Shown here piece after piece: positions 1 to 8,105 of a stretch of DNA of 64,000 nt. Below the pieces are notes generated by a model. It was given only the letters and a program-made list of their open reading frames with translations, searched no databases and was not told the DNA's origin. How positions within the stretch are numbered: position 1 is the stretch's first letter; each line of letters opens with the position of its first letter. Source of the DNA: an uncultured Oscillospiraceae bacterium (GTDB lineage Bacteria > Bacillota > Clostridia > Oscillospirales > Oscillospiraceae); NCBI GenBank assembly GCA_947627735.1, contig CANQXG010000002.1, positions 1-64,000 on the forward strand, written 5' to 3'. Both the position numbers and the translations under genes were made by a program.

Positions 1-648
1 ATCGCCCAGTCCGACCTGAAGGACCTGGGCGTGCACACGGAGATGTACGTGGACGGCTTCGTGGACATCGCCATGGCCGGGAAGATCAACGGCAAAAACA
101 AGAACCTGGACTATGGCCGGCAGGTGTTCGCCTTCGCCGCCGGGTCCCAGAAGCTGTATGATTATGTAAACCGCAATCCCGACGTGATGGGCGCCACGGT
201 GGACTACACCAACGACGTGCGCGTCATCGCCCAGCTGGACAAGTTCATCTCCATCAACAACGCCGTGGACCTGGACCTGTTCGGCCAGGTGAACGCCGAG
301 TCCGCCGGCATCAAGCACATCTCCGGCACCGGCGGCCAGCTGGACTTCGTCATGGGCGCGTACCTGTCCAACGGGGGCAAGAGCTTCATCTGCCTGTCCT
401 CCACCATGACCGCCAAGGACGGCACGGTGAAGAGCCGCATCGTGCCCACCCTGACCCCGGGCAGCATCGCCACCGACCCCCGCAGCTGCGTGCAGTACAT
501 CGTCACCGAGTACGGCATGGTGAACTTGAAGGGCCTGTCCACCTGGGAGCGGGCCGAGGCGCTGATCTCCATCGCCCACCCGGACTTCCGGGAGGGGCTG
601 ATCGCCGAGGCGGAGAAGATGCACATCTGGAGAAGGAGCAACAAGTAA
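1..648 (+). CDS. Acetyl-CoA hydrolase/transferase family protein, C-terminal part
   Basis: The reading frame is open from the first base, so the N-terminal half lies outside the window. The remaining ~215 residues match the C-terminal domain of the butyryl-CoA:acetate / 4-hydroxybutyrate CoA-transferase family. They include GVHTEM, whose Glu aligns with the covalent CoA-accepting glutamate of the family, and the glycine-rich [10 protein letters not shown] loop. It resembles the complete paralogue at 2073-3368 over its full visible length, so the two are probably an old duplication separated by a divergent pyruvate kinase-like gene. A hairpin terminator follows directly. The acyl donor and acceptor cannot be told from the sequence. 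Confidence 0.85.
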   Translation: MAQSDLKDLGVHTEMYVDGFVDIAMAGKINGKNKNLDYGRQVFAFAAGSQKLYDYVNRNPDVMGATVDYTNDVRVIAQLDKFISINNAVDLDLFGQVNAESAGIKHISGTGGQLDFVMGAYLSNGGKSFICLSSTMTAKDGTVKSRIVPTLTPGSIATDPRSCVQYIVTEYGMVNLKGLSTWERAEALISIAHPDFREGLIAEAEKMHIWRRSNK

Positions 649-658
649 AATACCGAAA

Positions 659-692
659 CAAGACCGCTCCACCGGGGCGGTCTTGTTTTATT
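659..692 (+). terminator. Intrinsic terminator after the first CoA-transferase
   Basis: A 9-bp stem (CAAGACCGC with GCGGTCTTG) is followed by TTTTATT. It starts about ten bases after the stop codon and ends the upstream transcript. Confidence 0.85.
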
Positions 693-703
693 ACCTTGTT
701 GAA

Positions 704-916
704 GGCCCCCTTGCGTAAAGGGGGGCTGGCAGCGCTTTCGGGGTCCCCAAAAGGCACGCATGCCTTTTGGGGAGAGGAGGAGCGCGGGAGCGGGCGGATG
801 CCGGCGCTTGCGACGGCGCAGCTCAGCAAACGCCGCGACGACGAGACTGAGGGATTGTCGTTTACAACCCCTCCGTCGCGGCTTCGCCGCGACACCTCCC
901 CTTACACAGGGGAGGC
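704..916. repeat. Modular palindromic intergenic repeat, copy 1
   Basis: It starts with a GCCCCC...GGGGGC arm and ends with a CTCCCCTTACACAGGGGAG arm. Inside is a strong hairpin, CCCCAAAAGGCACGCATG followed by CCTTTTGGGG (about 739-766). That inner module also occurs, inverted, in copy 2 (6872-7098). The terminal arms resemble those of copies 2 and 3. It looks like a non-autonomous MITE-like or REP-like element without coding capacity. Its right arm supplies the last four codons and the stop of the pyruvate kinase-like gene at 902-1897. Confidence 0.7.
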
Positions 917-1897
917 TTTTTCTGCGCAGGCGTCCCTGTACCGCTCCGCGGCGCGGACGGTGTTGACCAGGTATTTTATGACCTCCGCGGGATGCAGGCC
1001 CACGGCGGTCTCCCCGGTGACCATCACCGACGAGGCCCCGTCCAGCACCGCATTGAAGATGTCGCTCACCTCCGCCCGGGTGGGGACGGGGCTGCGCTCC
1101 ATGGAGGCGAGCATCTGGGTCACCACCATGAAGGGCCGGCAGGCCGCCCGGCAGGCGGCGGCGATGCGCTTCTGGGCCGCCGGCAGCTCCCACAGGGGCA
1201 TGGCGTTGCCCAGGTCGCCCCGGGCGATGACGATCTCGTCCGAGGCGGCGATCAGCTCCGGCAGCTTTTCCATGCCGGACATGTTTTCCACCTTGGCCAT
1301 CAGCGCCACGTGGGCGCAGCCCGCCTCATCCAGGGCGGCGCGGACCTGGGCCAGGTCCTCCCGACCCCGGACGAAGGGCTGCATGACGGCGGTGACGCCC
1401 CAGCGGGCCGCGGCGCGGATGTTCTCCCGGTCCCGGTCCGTCAGGGCCGGCAGGGGGACGTCCAGCCCCGGCAGGGCCACGCTCTTGCCGCCGGTCAGCG
1501 TGCCGCCCCGGAGCACCTCCGCCTGGTCTGGGCCAAGGGCCCGCAGCAGCAGCTTGCCGTCGTCCAGCAGCATCTCCTGGCCGGGCCGCAGGCGACCCAG
1601 GACCGCCCGGGGCAGGGGCACGCCCGCCGTGCCCAGGGGTATCCGGGACCCCTCCGCCAGGGCCATGGGCGATGCCAGCGGCCCCACCCGCAGCTCCGGG
1701 CCCTGCATGTCTATGACCAGCTTCGGCCTGTATCCGGCGCGGGCGGACGCCCTGTCCAGCTGCTCCAGCCAGGGGGCCGCCCCCGCCAGCGTCACGTGGG
1801 ACAGGTTCAGCCGCAGCCCGGTCATGCCCAGCTCTGTCATCCGCGCCAGGGTGTCGGCGTCGGCGCAGGCGGGGCCGAGAGTGCCGTATATTTCCAT
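902..1897 (-). CDS. Short pyruvate kinase-like protein lacking the C-terminal domain
   Basis: 331 aa, against about 470-590 for ordinary pyruvate kinases. The catalytic A/B domains are recognisable: TLGPAC (6-11), RLNLSH (29-34), DMQGPELRVG (63-72), the lysine/metal motif MAKVEN (200-205), IARGDLG (224-230), TQMLASM (260-266), PTRAEVSD and VTGETA (293-298). The protein stops where the regulatory C domain would begin. Its last four codons and stop lie inside repeat copy 1, so the C-terminus may have been lost by repeat insertion. The start is chosen by an AAAGGAG ribosome site. It would convert PEP and ADP to pyruvate and ATP in the cytoplasm if active; a kinase-like paralogue with another role is also possible. 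Confidence 0.8.
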   Translation of the reverse strand: MEIYGTLGPACADADTLARMTELGMTGLRLNLSHVTLAGAAPWLEQLDRASARAGYRPKLVIDMQGPELRVGPLASPMALAEGSRIPLGTAGVPLPRAVLGRLRPGQEMLLDDGKLLLRALGPDQAEVLRGGTLTGGKSVALPGLDVPLPALTDRDRENIRAAARWGVTAVMQPFVRGREDLAQVRAALDEAGCAHVALMAKVENMSGMEKLPELIAASDEIVIARGDLGNAMPLWELPAAQKRIAAACRAACRPFMVVTQMLASMERSPVPTRAEVSDIFNAVLDGASSVMVTGETAVGLHPAEVIKYLVNTVRAAERYRDACAEKASPV

Positions 1898-1928
1898 GGA
1901 GATACGCTCCTTTCCCGTGCTCCTCCAA

Positions 1929-1957
1929 AAGATATCACATACGCTTCACAGGTGCAA
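1929..1957 (-). promoter_or_regulatory. Putative promoter of the pyruvate kinase-like gene
   Basis: On the minus strand TTGCAC and TATCTT are separated by 17 bases, about 30 bases before the start codon. It is back to back with the CoA-transferase promoter. The -10 box is only a partial match. Confidence 0.45.
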
Positions 1958-1977
1958 CAGTTTCCAGTTATCGCCTA

Positions 1978-2006
1978 TTGACATCACCGGTGGGATTTGG
2001 TATATT
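1978..2006 (+). promoter_or_regulatory. Promoter of the CoA-transferase/VOR operon
   Basis: A perfect TTGACA -35 box and a TATATT -10 box are separated by 17 bases. It leaves a leader of about 60 bases before the start at 2073. Confidence 0.75.
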
Positions 2007-2072
2007 TAGTGCGATGCATTAGAGAATGTGTTAGATGTCATTAATTTAATTCACTACATCGGAGCATAAAAC

Positions 2073-3368
2073 ATGGAATATCTTAGCCAGTACAGGGAGA
2101 AGTGCCGCACGGCGGACCAGATCGCGGCCATGGTGGAGAGCGGGTGGACCTGCTGCGCGGACGCGGCGGCCTCCATCCCCACGGCCATCATCGAGGCCAT
2201 CGGCCGCCGGGCGGAGGCGGGCCAGGTGAGGGACCTCACCTTCCACGAGCTGCTGGACCTGGCGCCCAGCGCCCTGTTTGCCTGGCCGGAGGCCATACGG
2301 CCCGTGTCCTGGTTCTCCGGGAAGAACTCCCGGGCGGCGGTGAACCGGGGCATCGCGGACGTGATGCCCTGCTACTACCGGGATATGCCCGCCCTGCACC
2401 GGGAGTATGTGGACCTGGACGCCTTTATGACGGTGGTGTCCCCCATGGACGAGGACGGCTGGTTCAGCGCCGGCGCCACCGGGTCCTACTCCGCCGCCCA
2501 GTTTGAAAAGGCGAAGCACATCTTCCTGGAGGTGAACGGGAACATGCCCCGGGCCATCACGGCGCCCCGGGTCCACATCTCCCAGGTGACGGCCCTGTGC
2601 GAGCACAATGCGCCCCTGCCCGTCGCCCCGCCCGCCAAGCTGGACGACATCAGCCGGGCCATCGGCGGCTACATCGCCCAGGAGGTGCCCGACGGGGCCA
2701 CCATCCAGCTGGGCATCGGGGCCATCCCCGAGGCGGTGGGCCTGGCGTTGAAGGACAAACACGACCTGGGCATCCACACGGAGCTGCTGCCGGACTGCAT
2801 GATGGAGCTGATCGAGTGTGGGGCCGTGACCAACGCCCGCAAGCCCATCCACACCGGCAAGACGGTGGCCACCTTCACCTTCGGCTCGGAGCGGCTGTAC
2901 CGGTACATAGACAACAACCCCGACGTGGAGATCCTGCCGGTGGAGTACGTCAACGACCCGGCGGTCATCGCCCGGCACCCCAATTTCATCTCCGTCAACG
3001 GCGGACTGGAGGTGGATTTCTTCGGCCAGGTGTGCGCCGAGAGCCTGGGCACTACCCACGTCTCCGGCACCGGCGGCCAGTCCGATTACGTCCGGGGCGC
3101 GGTGATGAGTCCGGGGGGCAAGAGCTTCATCGCCTTCCCCTCCACCGCCGCCGGCGGCACCGTCAGCCGCATCCGGGCCACCCTGACCCCCGGGGCGGTG
3201 GTGAGCACCAGCAAAAACGACGTGGACTGGATCGCCACGGAGTACGGTCTGGCCAAGCTGCGGGGCAAGACCCTGTCCCAGCGGGCCAAGGCGCTGATCG
3301 CCATCGCCCACCCGAAGTTCCGGGAGGAGCTGACGGCCCAGGCCAAGGCCATGAATATTCTGATCTAG
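2073..3368 (+). CDS. Acetyl-CoA hydrolase/transferase family CoA-transferase
   Basis: 431 aa, the normal length for the butyryl-CoA:acetate / 4-hydroxybutyrate CoA-transferase family. GIHTELL (233-239) carries the expected catalytic glutamate (E237) that forms the CoA thioester, and the VSGTGGQSDY loop is present. It is the first gene of a run with the P-loop ATPase (10-base gap) and the VOR/KOR subunits, so it may swap CoA between acetate and the acyl-CoA made by that oxidoreductase. The initiation site has only a weak GGAGC element. The substrate is unknown; membership of the family is clear. Confidence 0.85.
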   Translation: MEYLSQYREKCRTADQIAAMVESGWTCCADAAASIPTAIIEAIGRRAEAGQVRDLTFHELLDLAPSALFAWPEAIRPVSWFSGKNSRAAVNRGIADVMPCYYRDMPALHREYVDLDAFMTVVSPMDEDGWFSAGATGSYSAAQFEKAKHIFLEVNGNMPRAITAPRVHISQVTALCEHNAPLPVAPPAKLDDISRAIGGYIAQEVPDGATIQLGIGAIPEAVGLALKDKHDLGIHTELLPDCMMELIECGAVTNARKPIHTGKTVATFTFGSERLYRYIDNNPDVEILPVEYVNDPAVIARHPNFISVNGGLEVDFFGQVCAESLGTTHVSGTGGQSDYVRGAVMSPGGKSFIAFPSTAAGGTVSRIRATLTPGAVVSTSKNDVDWIATEYGLAKLRGKTLSQRAKALIAIAHPKFREELTAQAKAMNILI

Positions 3369-3378
3369 GAGAGGCGCT

Positions 3379-4065
3379 ATGAGCACTGTCCCCGCATGGA
3401 TGACGGCCTGCCGGCTCACGGCCCTGGTGGGCCACAGCGGCAGCGGCAAGACCGAGGTGGCCGTCAATATGACCGTGGCCCTGGCACAGGCCGGGATCAA
3501 AACGGCCCTGGCGGACCTGGACATCGTCAACCCCTACTTCCGCTCCCGGGAGCGGCGGGACATCCTGGCCCGGCTGGGGGTGCGGTTCGTGTCCTCCTCC
3601 CAGGCGCTGGTGGACGCGGACGTGCCGGCGCTGCCGGCGGAGCTGAACACCCTGCTGCAGGACGAGTCGCTGCGGAGCATCCTGGACATCGGCGGGGACT
3701 CGGGGGCGCGGGTGCTGGGCCGGTATCGGCACCAGATCGCCGCCCAGCCCCATCAGGTGCTGCTGGTGCTGAACGCCCACCGGCCCTGGACCCGGACGGC
3801 GGAGCAGGCCATCGCCTCCCTGCGGCAGATCGAGGCCACCATGGGCCTGCCGGTGACGGGGATCGTGAACAACACCCACCTGTGCGGGGAGACCGGGCCG
3901 GAGGATGTGCTCCTGGGCGCCCGGCTGGCCCGGCAGGTCAGCGACAAGACGGATATCCCGGTGATATGCCACTGCGCGGCGCGCCCGCTGGCCGGGCGGC
4001 TGCCGGCGATGGATGAGCCGGTATTTCCCATAGATGTGTACATGAAAAAACCTTGGGAGCGATAA
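3379..4065 (+). CDS. P-loop nucleotide-binding protein linked to a 2-oxoacid oxidoreductase operon
   Basis: 228 aa. A Walker A motif GHSGSGKTEV is near residues 19-28, followed by ADLDIVNPYF, which resembles the switch/Walker region of MinD/CobB-type (SIMIBI) ATPases, and later by VTGIVNNTH. A clear AGGAG site precedes the ATG. The 10-base gap to the CoA-transferase and 28-base gap to the ferredoxin gene place it in the same transcript. Similar ATPases sit next to VorDBAC genes in other Clostridia as far as I recall; a role in assembly or activation of the iron-sulfur enzyme is inference only. Confidence 0.65.
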   Translation: MSTVPAWMTACRLTALVGHSGSGKTEVAVNMTVALAQAGIKTALADLDIVNPYFRSRERRDILARLGVRFVSSSQALVDADVPALPAELNTLLQDESLRSILDIGGDSGARVLGRYRHQIAAQPHQVLLVLNAHRPWTRTAEQAIASLRQIEATMGLPVTGIVNNTHLCGETGPEDVLLGARLARQVSDKTDIPVICHCAARPLAGRLPAMDEPVFPIDVYMKKPWER

Positions 4066-4093
4066 TGCGCCCGGAAAGGGGAGGTGAGAACCT

Positions 4094-4306
4094 ATGACCG
4101 TGTTTTTACATTTTGACCGTGATCGCTGCAAGGGCTGCGAGCTGTGCGTGTCCGTGTGCCCGAAGCATGTTCTGGCGCTGGATATGGCCTCCACCAATGC
4201 GAAGGGATACCATCCCGCGGCGGCGAAGGACCCGGCGGCCTGCATCGCCTGTGCCAGCTGCGCGAAGATCTGTCCTGATTCGGTCATCAGCATTGAAAAA
4301 GAATGA
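4094..4306 (+). CDS. vorD: 2[4Fe-4S] ferredoxin-type delta subunit of a 2-oxoacid:ferredoxin oxidoreductase
   Basis: 70 aa with two CxxCxxCxxxCP cluster motifs, CKGCELCVSVCP and CIACASCAKICP. This is the size and layout of the delta subunit that passes electrons from the TPP site to free ferredoxin. An AGGGGAGGTGAG ribosome site precedes it. The alpha subunit starts 16 bases downstream. The family is certain; the substrate of the complex (branched-chain 2-oxoacids, 2-oxoglutarate or an aryl-pyruvate) is not. Confidence 0.9.
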   Translation: MTVFLHFDRDRCKGCELCVSVCPKHVLALDMASTNAKGYHPAAAKDPAACIACASCAKICPDSVISIEKE

Positions 4307-4321
4307 AAGGAGCTGAGCATC

Positions 4322-5389
4322 GTGGAAAAAGAACTTTGGAAGGGGAATGAGGCCATCGCGGAGGCCGCCATTCGGGCCGGCGTCAACTGCTTCTTCGGCT
4401 ACCCCATCACCCCTCAGAACGAGATCCCCGAGTATATGTCCGCCCATCTGCCCGAAGCGGGCGGGGTCTTCGTGCAGTCGGAGTCCGAGCTGGCCGCCAT
4501 CAACATGGTGTACGGCGCCGCCTCCTCCGGCATGCGCGCCATGACCTCCTCCTCCTCTCCCGGCGTGAGCCTGAAGCAGGAGGGCATCAGCTATATGGCC
4601 GGCGCGGAGCTGCCCGGCGTCATCGTGAACATGATGCGCGGCGGCCCCGGTCTGGGCACCATCCAGCCGTCCCAGTGCGATTATTTCCAGGCCACCCGCG
4701 GCGGCGGCAACGGCGATTACCGCACCATGGTGCTGGCCCCCTGCAACATCCAGGAGGCCGTGGATATGACCCAGGAGGCCTTCGATCTGGCGGATCTGTA
4801 CCGCATGCCCGTGGTGGTGCTGGGCGACGGCATGATCGGGCAGATGATGGAACCCATCGTCTGGCACGATATCCCCAAGCGGGAGCTGCCCGCCAAGGAC
4901 TGGGCGGCCAATGGCCGCCGGGGCCGGGACCACAACAACTTCGTCACCTCCCTGCGCATGGACGCGCCGGACTGCGAGGAGCACAACCGGGCGCTGCAGC
5001 GCAAGTATGACCTTATCAGCCAGACCGAGGTCCGCTGGGAGGAAACGGACACCGCCGACTGCGAGATCCTCATCGCCGCCTACGGCACCCCCGCCCGTAT
5101 CGCCTCCTCCGCGGTGGAGGAGCTGCGGGCCAAGGGCGTGAAGGCCGGCCTGTTCCGGCCCAAGACCGTGTGGCCCTTCCCCTCCAAGCGCCTGGCCGAG
5201 ATCGCCGGGCAGGACTCGGTGAAGGCCATCCTGGTGGTGGAGATGAGCATGGGCCAGATGGTGGAGGATGTGCAGCTGGCCACCAAGTGCGTCAAGCCCA
5301 TCGGCTTCCACGGCCGGCCCGGCGGCATGTTCCCCAGCGTGGAGGGCATCATGGAAGAGGCTGAGAAGCTGCTGAAGGAGGTGCAGTGA
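4322..5389 (+). CDS. vorB: 2-oxoacid:ferredoxin oxidoreductase alpha subunit (VorB-like)
   Basis: 355 aa, starting at GTG nine bases after AAGGAG. The N-terminal pyrimidine-binding domain carries GYPITPQNEIPEYM and the transketolase-type signature region SSSSPGVSLKQEG, followed by MMRGGPGLG. This fits the alpha chain of VOR/KOR enzymes that pair with a separate TPP subunit. With the beta, gamma and delta subunits it oxidatively decarboxylates a 2-oxoacid to acyl-CoA and reduces ferredoxin. It is best matched to proteins annotated 3-methyl-2-oxobutanoate dehydrogenase VorB, but the substrate is unproven. Confidence 0.88.
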   Translation: MEKELWKGNEAIAEAAIRAGVNCFFGYPITPQNEIPEYMSAHLPEAGGVFVQSESELAAINMVYGAASSGMRAMTSSSSPGVSLKQEGISYMAGAELPGVIVNMMRGGPGLGTIQPSQCDYFQATRGGGNGDYRTMVLAPCNIQEAVDMTQEAFDLADLYRMPVVVLGDGMIGQMMEPIVWHDIPKRELPAKDWAANGRRGRDHNNFVTSLRMDAPDCEEHNRALQRKYDLISQTEVRWEETDTADCEILIAAYGTPARIASSAVEELRAKGVKAGLFRPKTVWPFPSKRLAEIAGQDSVKAILVVEMSMGQMVEDVQLATKCVKPIGFHGRPGGMFPSVEGIMEEAEKLLKEVQ

Positions 5390-5390
5390 T

Positions 5391-6131
5391 ATGACCACAG
5401 TATACCGCAAGTCCGCGGGATTGCAGGACAGGGAGCTGCATTACTGCCCCGGCTGCAGCCACGGCATCGTTCATAAGCTGGTGGCCGAGTGCATGGAGGA
5501 GCTGGGCGTGATCGACACGGCGGTGCTGGTCTGCCCGGTGGGCTGCTCCGTGTTCGCCGGACATTATCTGGCCTGCGACGCGGTGGAGGCGGCCCATGGC
5601 CGCGCGCCCGCCGTCGCCACCGGCATCAAGCGGACCCATCCGGATCAGCTGGTCGTGACCTATCAGGGCGACGGCGATCTGGCCTCCATCGGCGCGGCGG
5701 AGATCGTTCACGCCGCCATGCGGGGCGAAAAGTTCACCACGATCTTTATCAATAACGCGATCTTCGGCATGACCGGCGGCCAGATGGCCCCCACCACCCT
5801 GCTGGGCCAGCGGGCCACCACGGCCCCCCATGGCCGGCAGAAGGAGATCCACGGCAGTCCCATCCGCGTGTCCGAGATGCTGGCCACCCTGGACGGCCTG
5901 GCCTACGCCGAGCGGGTGTGCGTCACCGATATCCCCCACCTGAACAAGGCCAAAAAGGCCATCAAGAAGGCCTTTGAGCTGCAGCTGTCCGGCGTGGGCT
6001 TCACCTTTGTGGAAGTGCTGTGCGCCTGCCCCACCAACTGGGGCATGGCCCCCCTGGAGGCCAACAAGTGGCTGATGGAGAACATGGCCGCTTACTATCC
6101 TCTGGGCGTCATCAAGGAGGTACAGGCCTGA
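5391..6131 (+). CDS. vorA: 2-oxoacid:ferredoxin oxidoreductase beta subunit (TPP-binding)
   Basis: 246 aa. The cysteine motif YCPGCSHGIVHK is near the N-terminus, and the TPP signature starts at GDGDLASIG and ends at the NNAIFGMTGGQ metal/diphosphate loop. It begins one base after the alpha stop and its own stop overlaps the gamma start (ATGA-type TGATGA), so the four subunits are translationally coupled. It binds thiamine diphosphate and carries out decarboxylation. There is no sign of truncation. Confidence 0.9.
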   Translation: MTTVYRKSAGLQDRELHYCPGCSHGIVHKLVAECMEELGVIDTAVLVCPVGCSVFAGHYLACDAVEAAHGRAPAVATGIKRTHPDQLVVTYQGDGDLASIGAAEIVHAAMRGEKFTTIFINNAIFGMTGGQMAPTTLLGQRATTAPHGRQKEIHGSPIRVSEMLATLDGLAYAERVCVTDIPHLNKAKKAIKKAFELQLSGVGFTFVEVLCACPTNWGMAPLEANKWLMENMAAYYPLGVIKEVQA

Positions 6132-6670
6132 TGAAAAAACAGATCATCATCTCCGGCTTCGGCGGCCAGGGCGTTATGAGCATCGGCAAGAGCCTGGTGG
6201 AGGCCGCGGTGGACGAGGGCATGCACGCCACATGGGTGCCCTCCTACGGCCCCGAGATGCGCGGCGGCACCGCCAACTGCTCCGTGGTCCTCAGCGACGA
6301 GCCGGTGGGTTCGCCGGTGTTCACCTACCCCACCGAGCTGATCGCCATGAACCTGCCCAGCCTGACCAAGTTTGAACCCAATGTGGTCGCCGGCGGGACC
6401 ATCTTCGTCAACAGCTCCATCATCTCCCAAAAGGTGGAGCGCACGGACGTGCGGGCGGTGTATGTGCCCTGCGACGCCATCGCCGACCAGCTGGGCAACA
6501 AGAAGGTGTCCAACATGGTGATGCTGGGCGCCTATATCGCCGCCACCGGCGCTCTGAAGGAGGAGACCATCCGCCACATGCTGGTGGAGATGTTCACCGG
6601 CCCCAAGGCGAAGCTGGTGGAGCTGAACATGAAGGCCCTGGAAGAGGGCGCCAAGTGCCTGGAGGGCTGA
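6131..6670 (+). CDS. vorC: 2-oxoacid:ferredoxin oxidoreductase gamma subunit
   Basis: 179 aa, starting at ATG 6131, which overlaps the beta-subunit stop by one base. IISGFGGQGVMS, PSYGPEMRGG and the ending typical of the gamma (CoA-binding) chain identify it. It closes the ATPase-VorDBAC run. An 11-bp GC-rich hairpin lies about 130 bases downstream. A longer frame begins upstream inside the beta gene, but only the start used here is supported by family alignment and overlap geometry. Confidence 0.9.
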   Translation: MKKQIIISGFGGQGVMSIGKSLVEAAVDEGMHATWVPSYGPEMRGGTANCSVVLSDEPVGSPVFTYPTELIAMNLPSLTKFEPNVVAGGTIFVNSSIISQKVERTDVRAVYVPCDAIADQLGNKKVSNMVMLGAYIAATGALKEETIRHMLVEMFTGPKAKLVELNMKALEEGAKCLEG

Positions 6671-6871
6671 TATCCGCGCGGTTTTCGTCGGATATGCAGC
6701 CGAAAAAGGGCGGCATACGGCGATATGCGGACCATGCGTGCCGTATCCGGTCGGATATGCCATGGTCTATGCCATAAATATCCGCACAAATCACACGGCC
6801 CCGCGGCATTTTGCCGCGGGGCCACCGTTTGCAGCGGGGAGAATGATGTGATATACTGTACCCAACGATTT
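6671..6871. other. Non-coding stretch with CGGATATGC repeats and a GC hairpin
   Basis: Three close variants of a CGGATATGC/GCGATATGC word occur between 6691 and 6760, partly as inverted pairs (GGCATACGG with CCGTATCC), so this stretch can fold. No start codon with a ribosome site is seen. Confidence 0.4.
6797..6823. terminator. GC-rich hairpin downstream of the VOR operon
   Basis: An 11-bp perfect stem (GGCCCCGCGGC with its complement) has a 5-base loop. The following T-run is short, so termination is likely but not certain. Confidence 0.5.
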
Positions 6872-7098
6872 GGCCCCCTCTGACGTCGGAGCACGCAAGT
6901 CAGGTTTCATCATGCCGCAAGCGGCATGATTCGAGTGACTCGCGGCTCCTCCTCTCCCCAAAAGGCAGGCGTGCCTTTTGGGGACCCCTGAGGGCTGTCA
7001 GCGCCGACAGGCGCTGACTGGGGGAGAGAAAACTTATAGTGCGGTTTATCTCTCCCTCCGTCCGCCTTCGGCGGCCACCTCCCTCGTCAGAGGGAGGC
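6872..7098. repeat. Modular palindromic intergenic repeat, copy 2
   Basis: The left arm GGCCCCCTCTGACG and right arm CGTCAGAGGGAGGC are inverted repeats. The right two thirds match copy 3 (16245-16367) almost base for base, for example TGTCAGCGCC...GGCGCTGACTGGGGGAGAG and CCGCCTTCGGCGGCCACC. A block of roughly 100 bases is inserted relative to copy 3. It contains the CCCCAAAAGG...CCTTTTGGGG hairpin of copy 1 in the opposite orientation. The repeat ends 16 bases before the gene at 7115 and lies next to its ribosome site. Confidence 0.8.
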
Positions 7099-7114
7099 AA
7101 AAAGGAGTGATGTT

Positions 7115-7525
7115 ATGTCAACTCAACCCATCCTGGCCGATCCCGCCCTGGAGGCGCTGCGGAAAAAGCTCTTCCCCCGGGTGCCCTGGGGGGCGGAGGG
7201 CCCTGTGCGCCGGCGGTATATGGCCCGGGCGGAGGGCCGGACGGTGGCCGACGCCCTGGGGGAGCTGGCCCGCCGGGAGGACTTCATCGCCCCGGAGGGG
7301 CGGGTCGTGGCGGGGGACGGGCCGGTGTGCCTGGCCACGTTCCGACAGCGGGACCGGACGGACAGCCTGGTGCTGGGCCTGGGGACGGATGTGTGCTGGT
7401 GCGACATCGCCCTGGGGACGCCGGACGCGGACGGCTGGCAGGAGCTGGTGGTCCGCAGCGAGGAGGGAGAGAACCTGGTGGCCCTGGCCAGCGCCCGGGG
7501 CGCGGTGCGGTTCCGGAAAATATAA
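7115..7525 (+). CDS. Hypothetical protein
   Basis: 136 aa, not recognised. An AAAAAGGAG ribosome site sits nine bases before the ATG, immediately after repeat copy 2, and codon use matches the neighbours, so it is probably a real gene. The sequence has an Arg/Glu-rich N-terminal half and a C-terminal half with alternating beta-type segments (SLVLGLGTDVCWCDIALG). There is no signal peptide and no membrane segment. It is 38 bases before a flavodoxin gene and may be co-transcribed with it. Confidence 0.6.
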   Translation: MSTQPILADPALEALRKKLFPRVPWGAEGPVRRRYMARAEGRTVADALGELARREDFIAPEGRVVAGDGPVCLATFRQRDRTDSLVLGLGTDVCWCDIALGTPDADGWQELVVRSEEGENLVALASARGAVRFRKI

Positions 7526-7563
7526 ACGCGAGGCAAAATAATATTTTATCCGGAGGGAGAAAA

Positions 7564-8046
7564 ATGAGCAAGGTATTGGTAGCGTATTTCAGCGCCGGCG
7601 GGGTGACCGCCGACGCGGCGAAGAAGATCGCGGAGGTCACGGGCGGGGCGCTGTATGAGATCAGGCCGGAGACCGCCTACACCAAGGCGGACCTGAACTG
7701 GATGGACCCGGCCGCCCGCAGCACCGTGGAGATGAAGGACAAGTCCTCCCGGCCGAAGCTCGCGGAAGGGACCGCCCCCGTGGCGGAGAGCGACGTGCTG
7801 CTGCTCGGCTTCCCGATCTGGTGGTACACCGCCCCCAGGATCGTCAACACGTTCCTGGAGCGCTATGACCTGGCGGGGAAGCGGATCATCCTGTTCGCCA
7901 CCTCCGGCGGCAGCGGCTTCGAGGGCGCGCTGGCCGATCTGAAGGGCAGCGTCAGCGCCTCGGCGTCCATGGAGGAGGGCATCGTCGTCCACGGACGGCA
8001 GGACAGCGCCGCCTGGAAGAAATGGACCGACACCCTGGGGCTGTAA
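7564..8046 (+). CDS. Flavodoxin
   Basis: 160 aa. The FMN phosphate loop reads YFSAGGVTADAAKKIA in place of the usual YFSxSGNT. DVLLLGFPIWWYTAP and the FATSGGSG loop match the short-chain flavodoxin family that binds FMN non-covalently and carries electrons in the cytoplasm. The start is the ATG after CCGGAGGGAG; a longer upstream frame is an artefact of the preceding gene. A bidirectional terminator follows. The altered phosphate loop (AGGVT for SGNT) is conservative. Confidence 0.88.
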   Translation: MSKVLVAYFSAGGVTADAAKKIAEVTGGALYEIRPETAYTKADLNWMDPAARSTVEMKDKSSRPKLAEGTAPVAESDVLLLGFPIWWYTAPRIVNTFLERYDLAGKRIILFATSGGSGFEGALADLKGSVSASASMEEGIVVHGRQDSAAWKKWTDTLGL

Positions 8047-8064
8047 AGCGGCAAAAAAATGAAC

Positions 8065-8092
8065 GGACCCGGACACGAACGTGTCCGGGTCC
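8065..8092. terminator. Bidirectional terminator between convergent genes
   Basis: A 12-bp stem (GGACCCGGACAC with its complement) has an A-run on the left side. It serves the flavodoxin gene and, in the other direction, the MaoC gene region. Confidence 0.7.
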
Positions 8093-8105
8093 ATTCATGC
8101 CGGGG

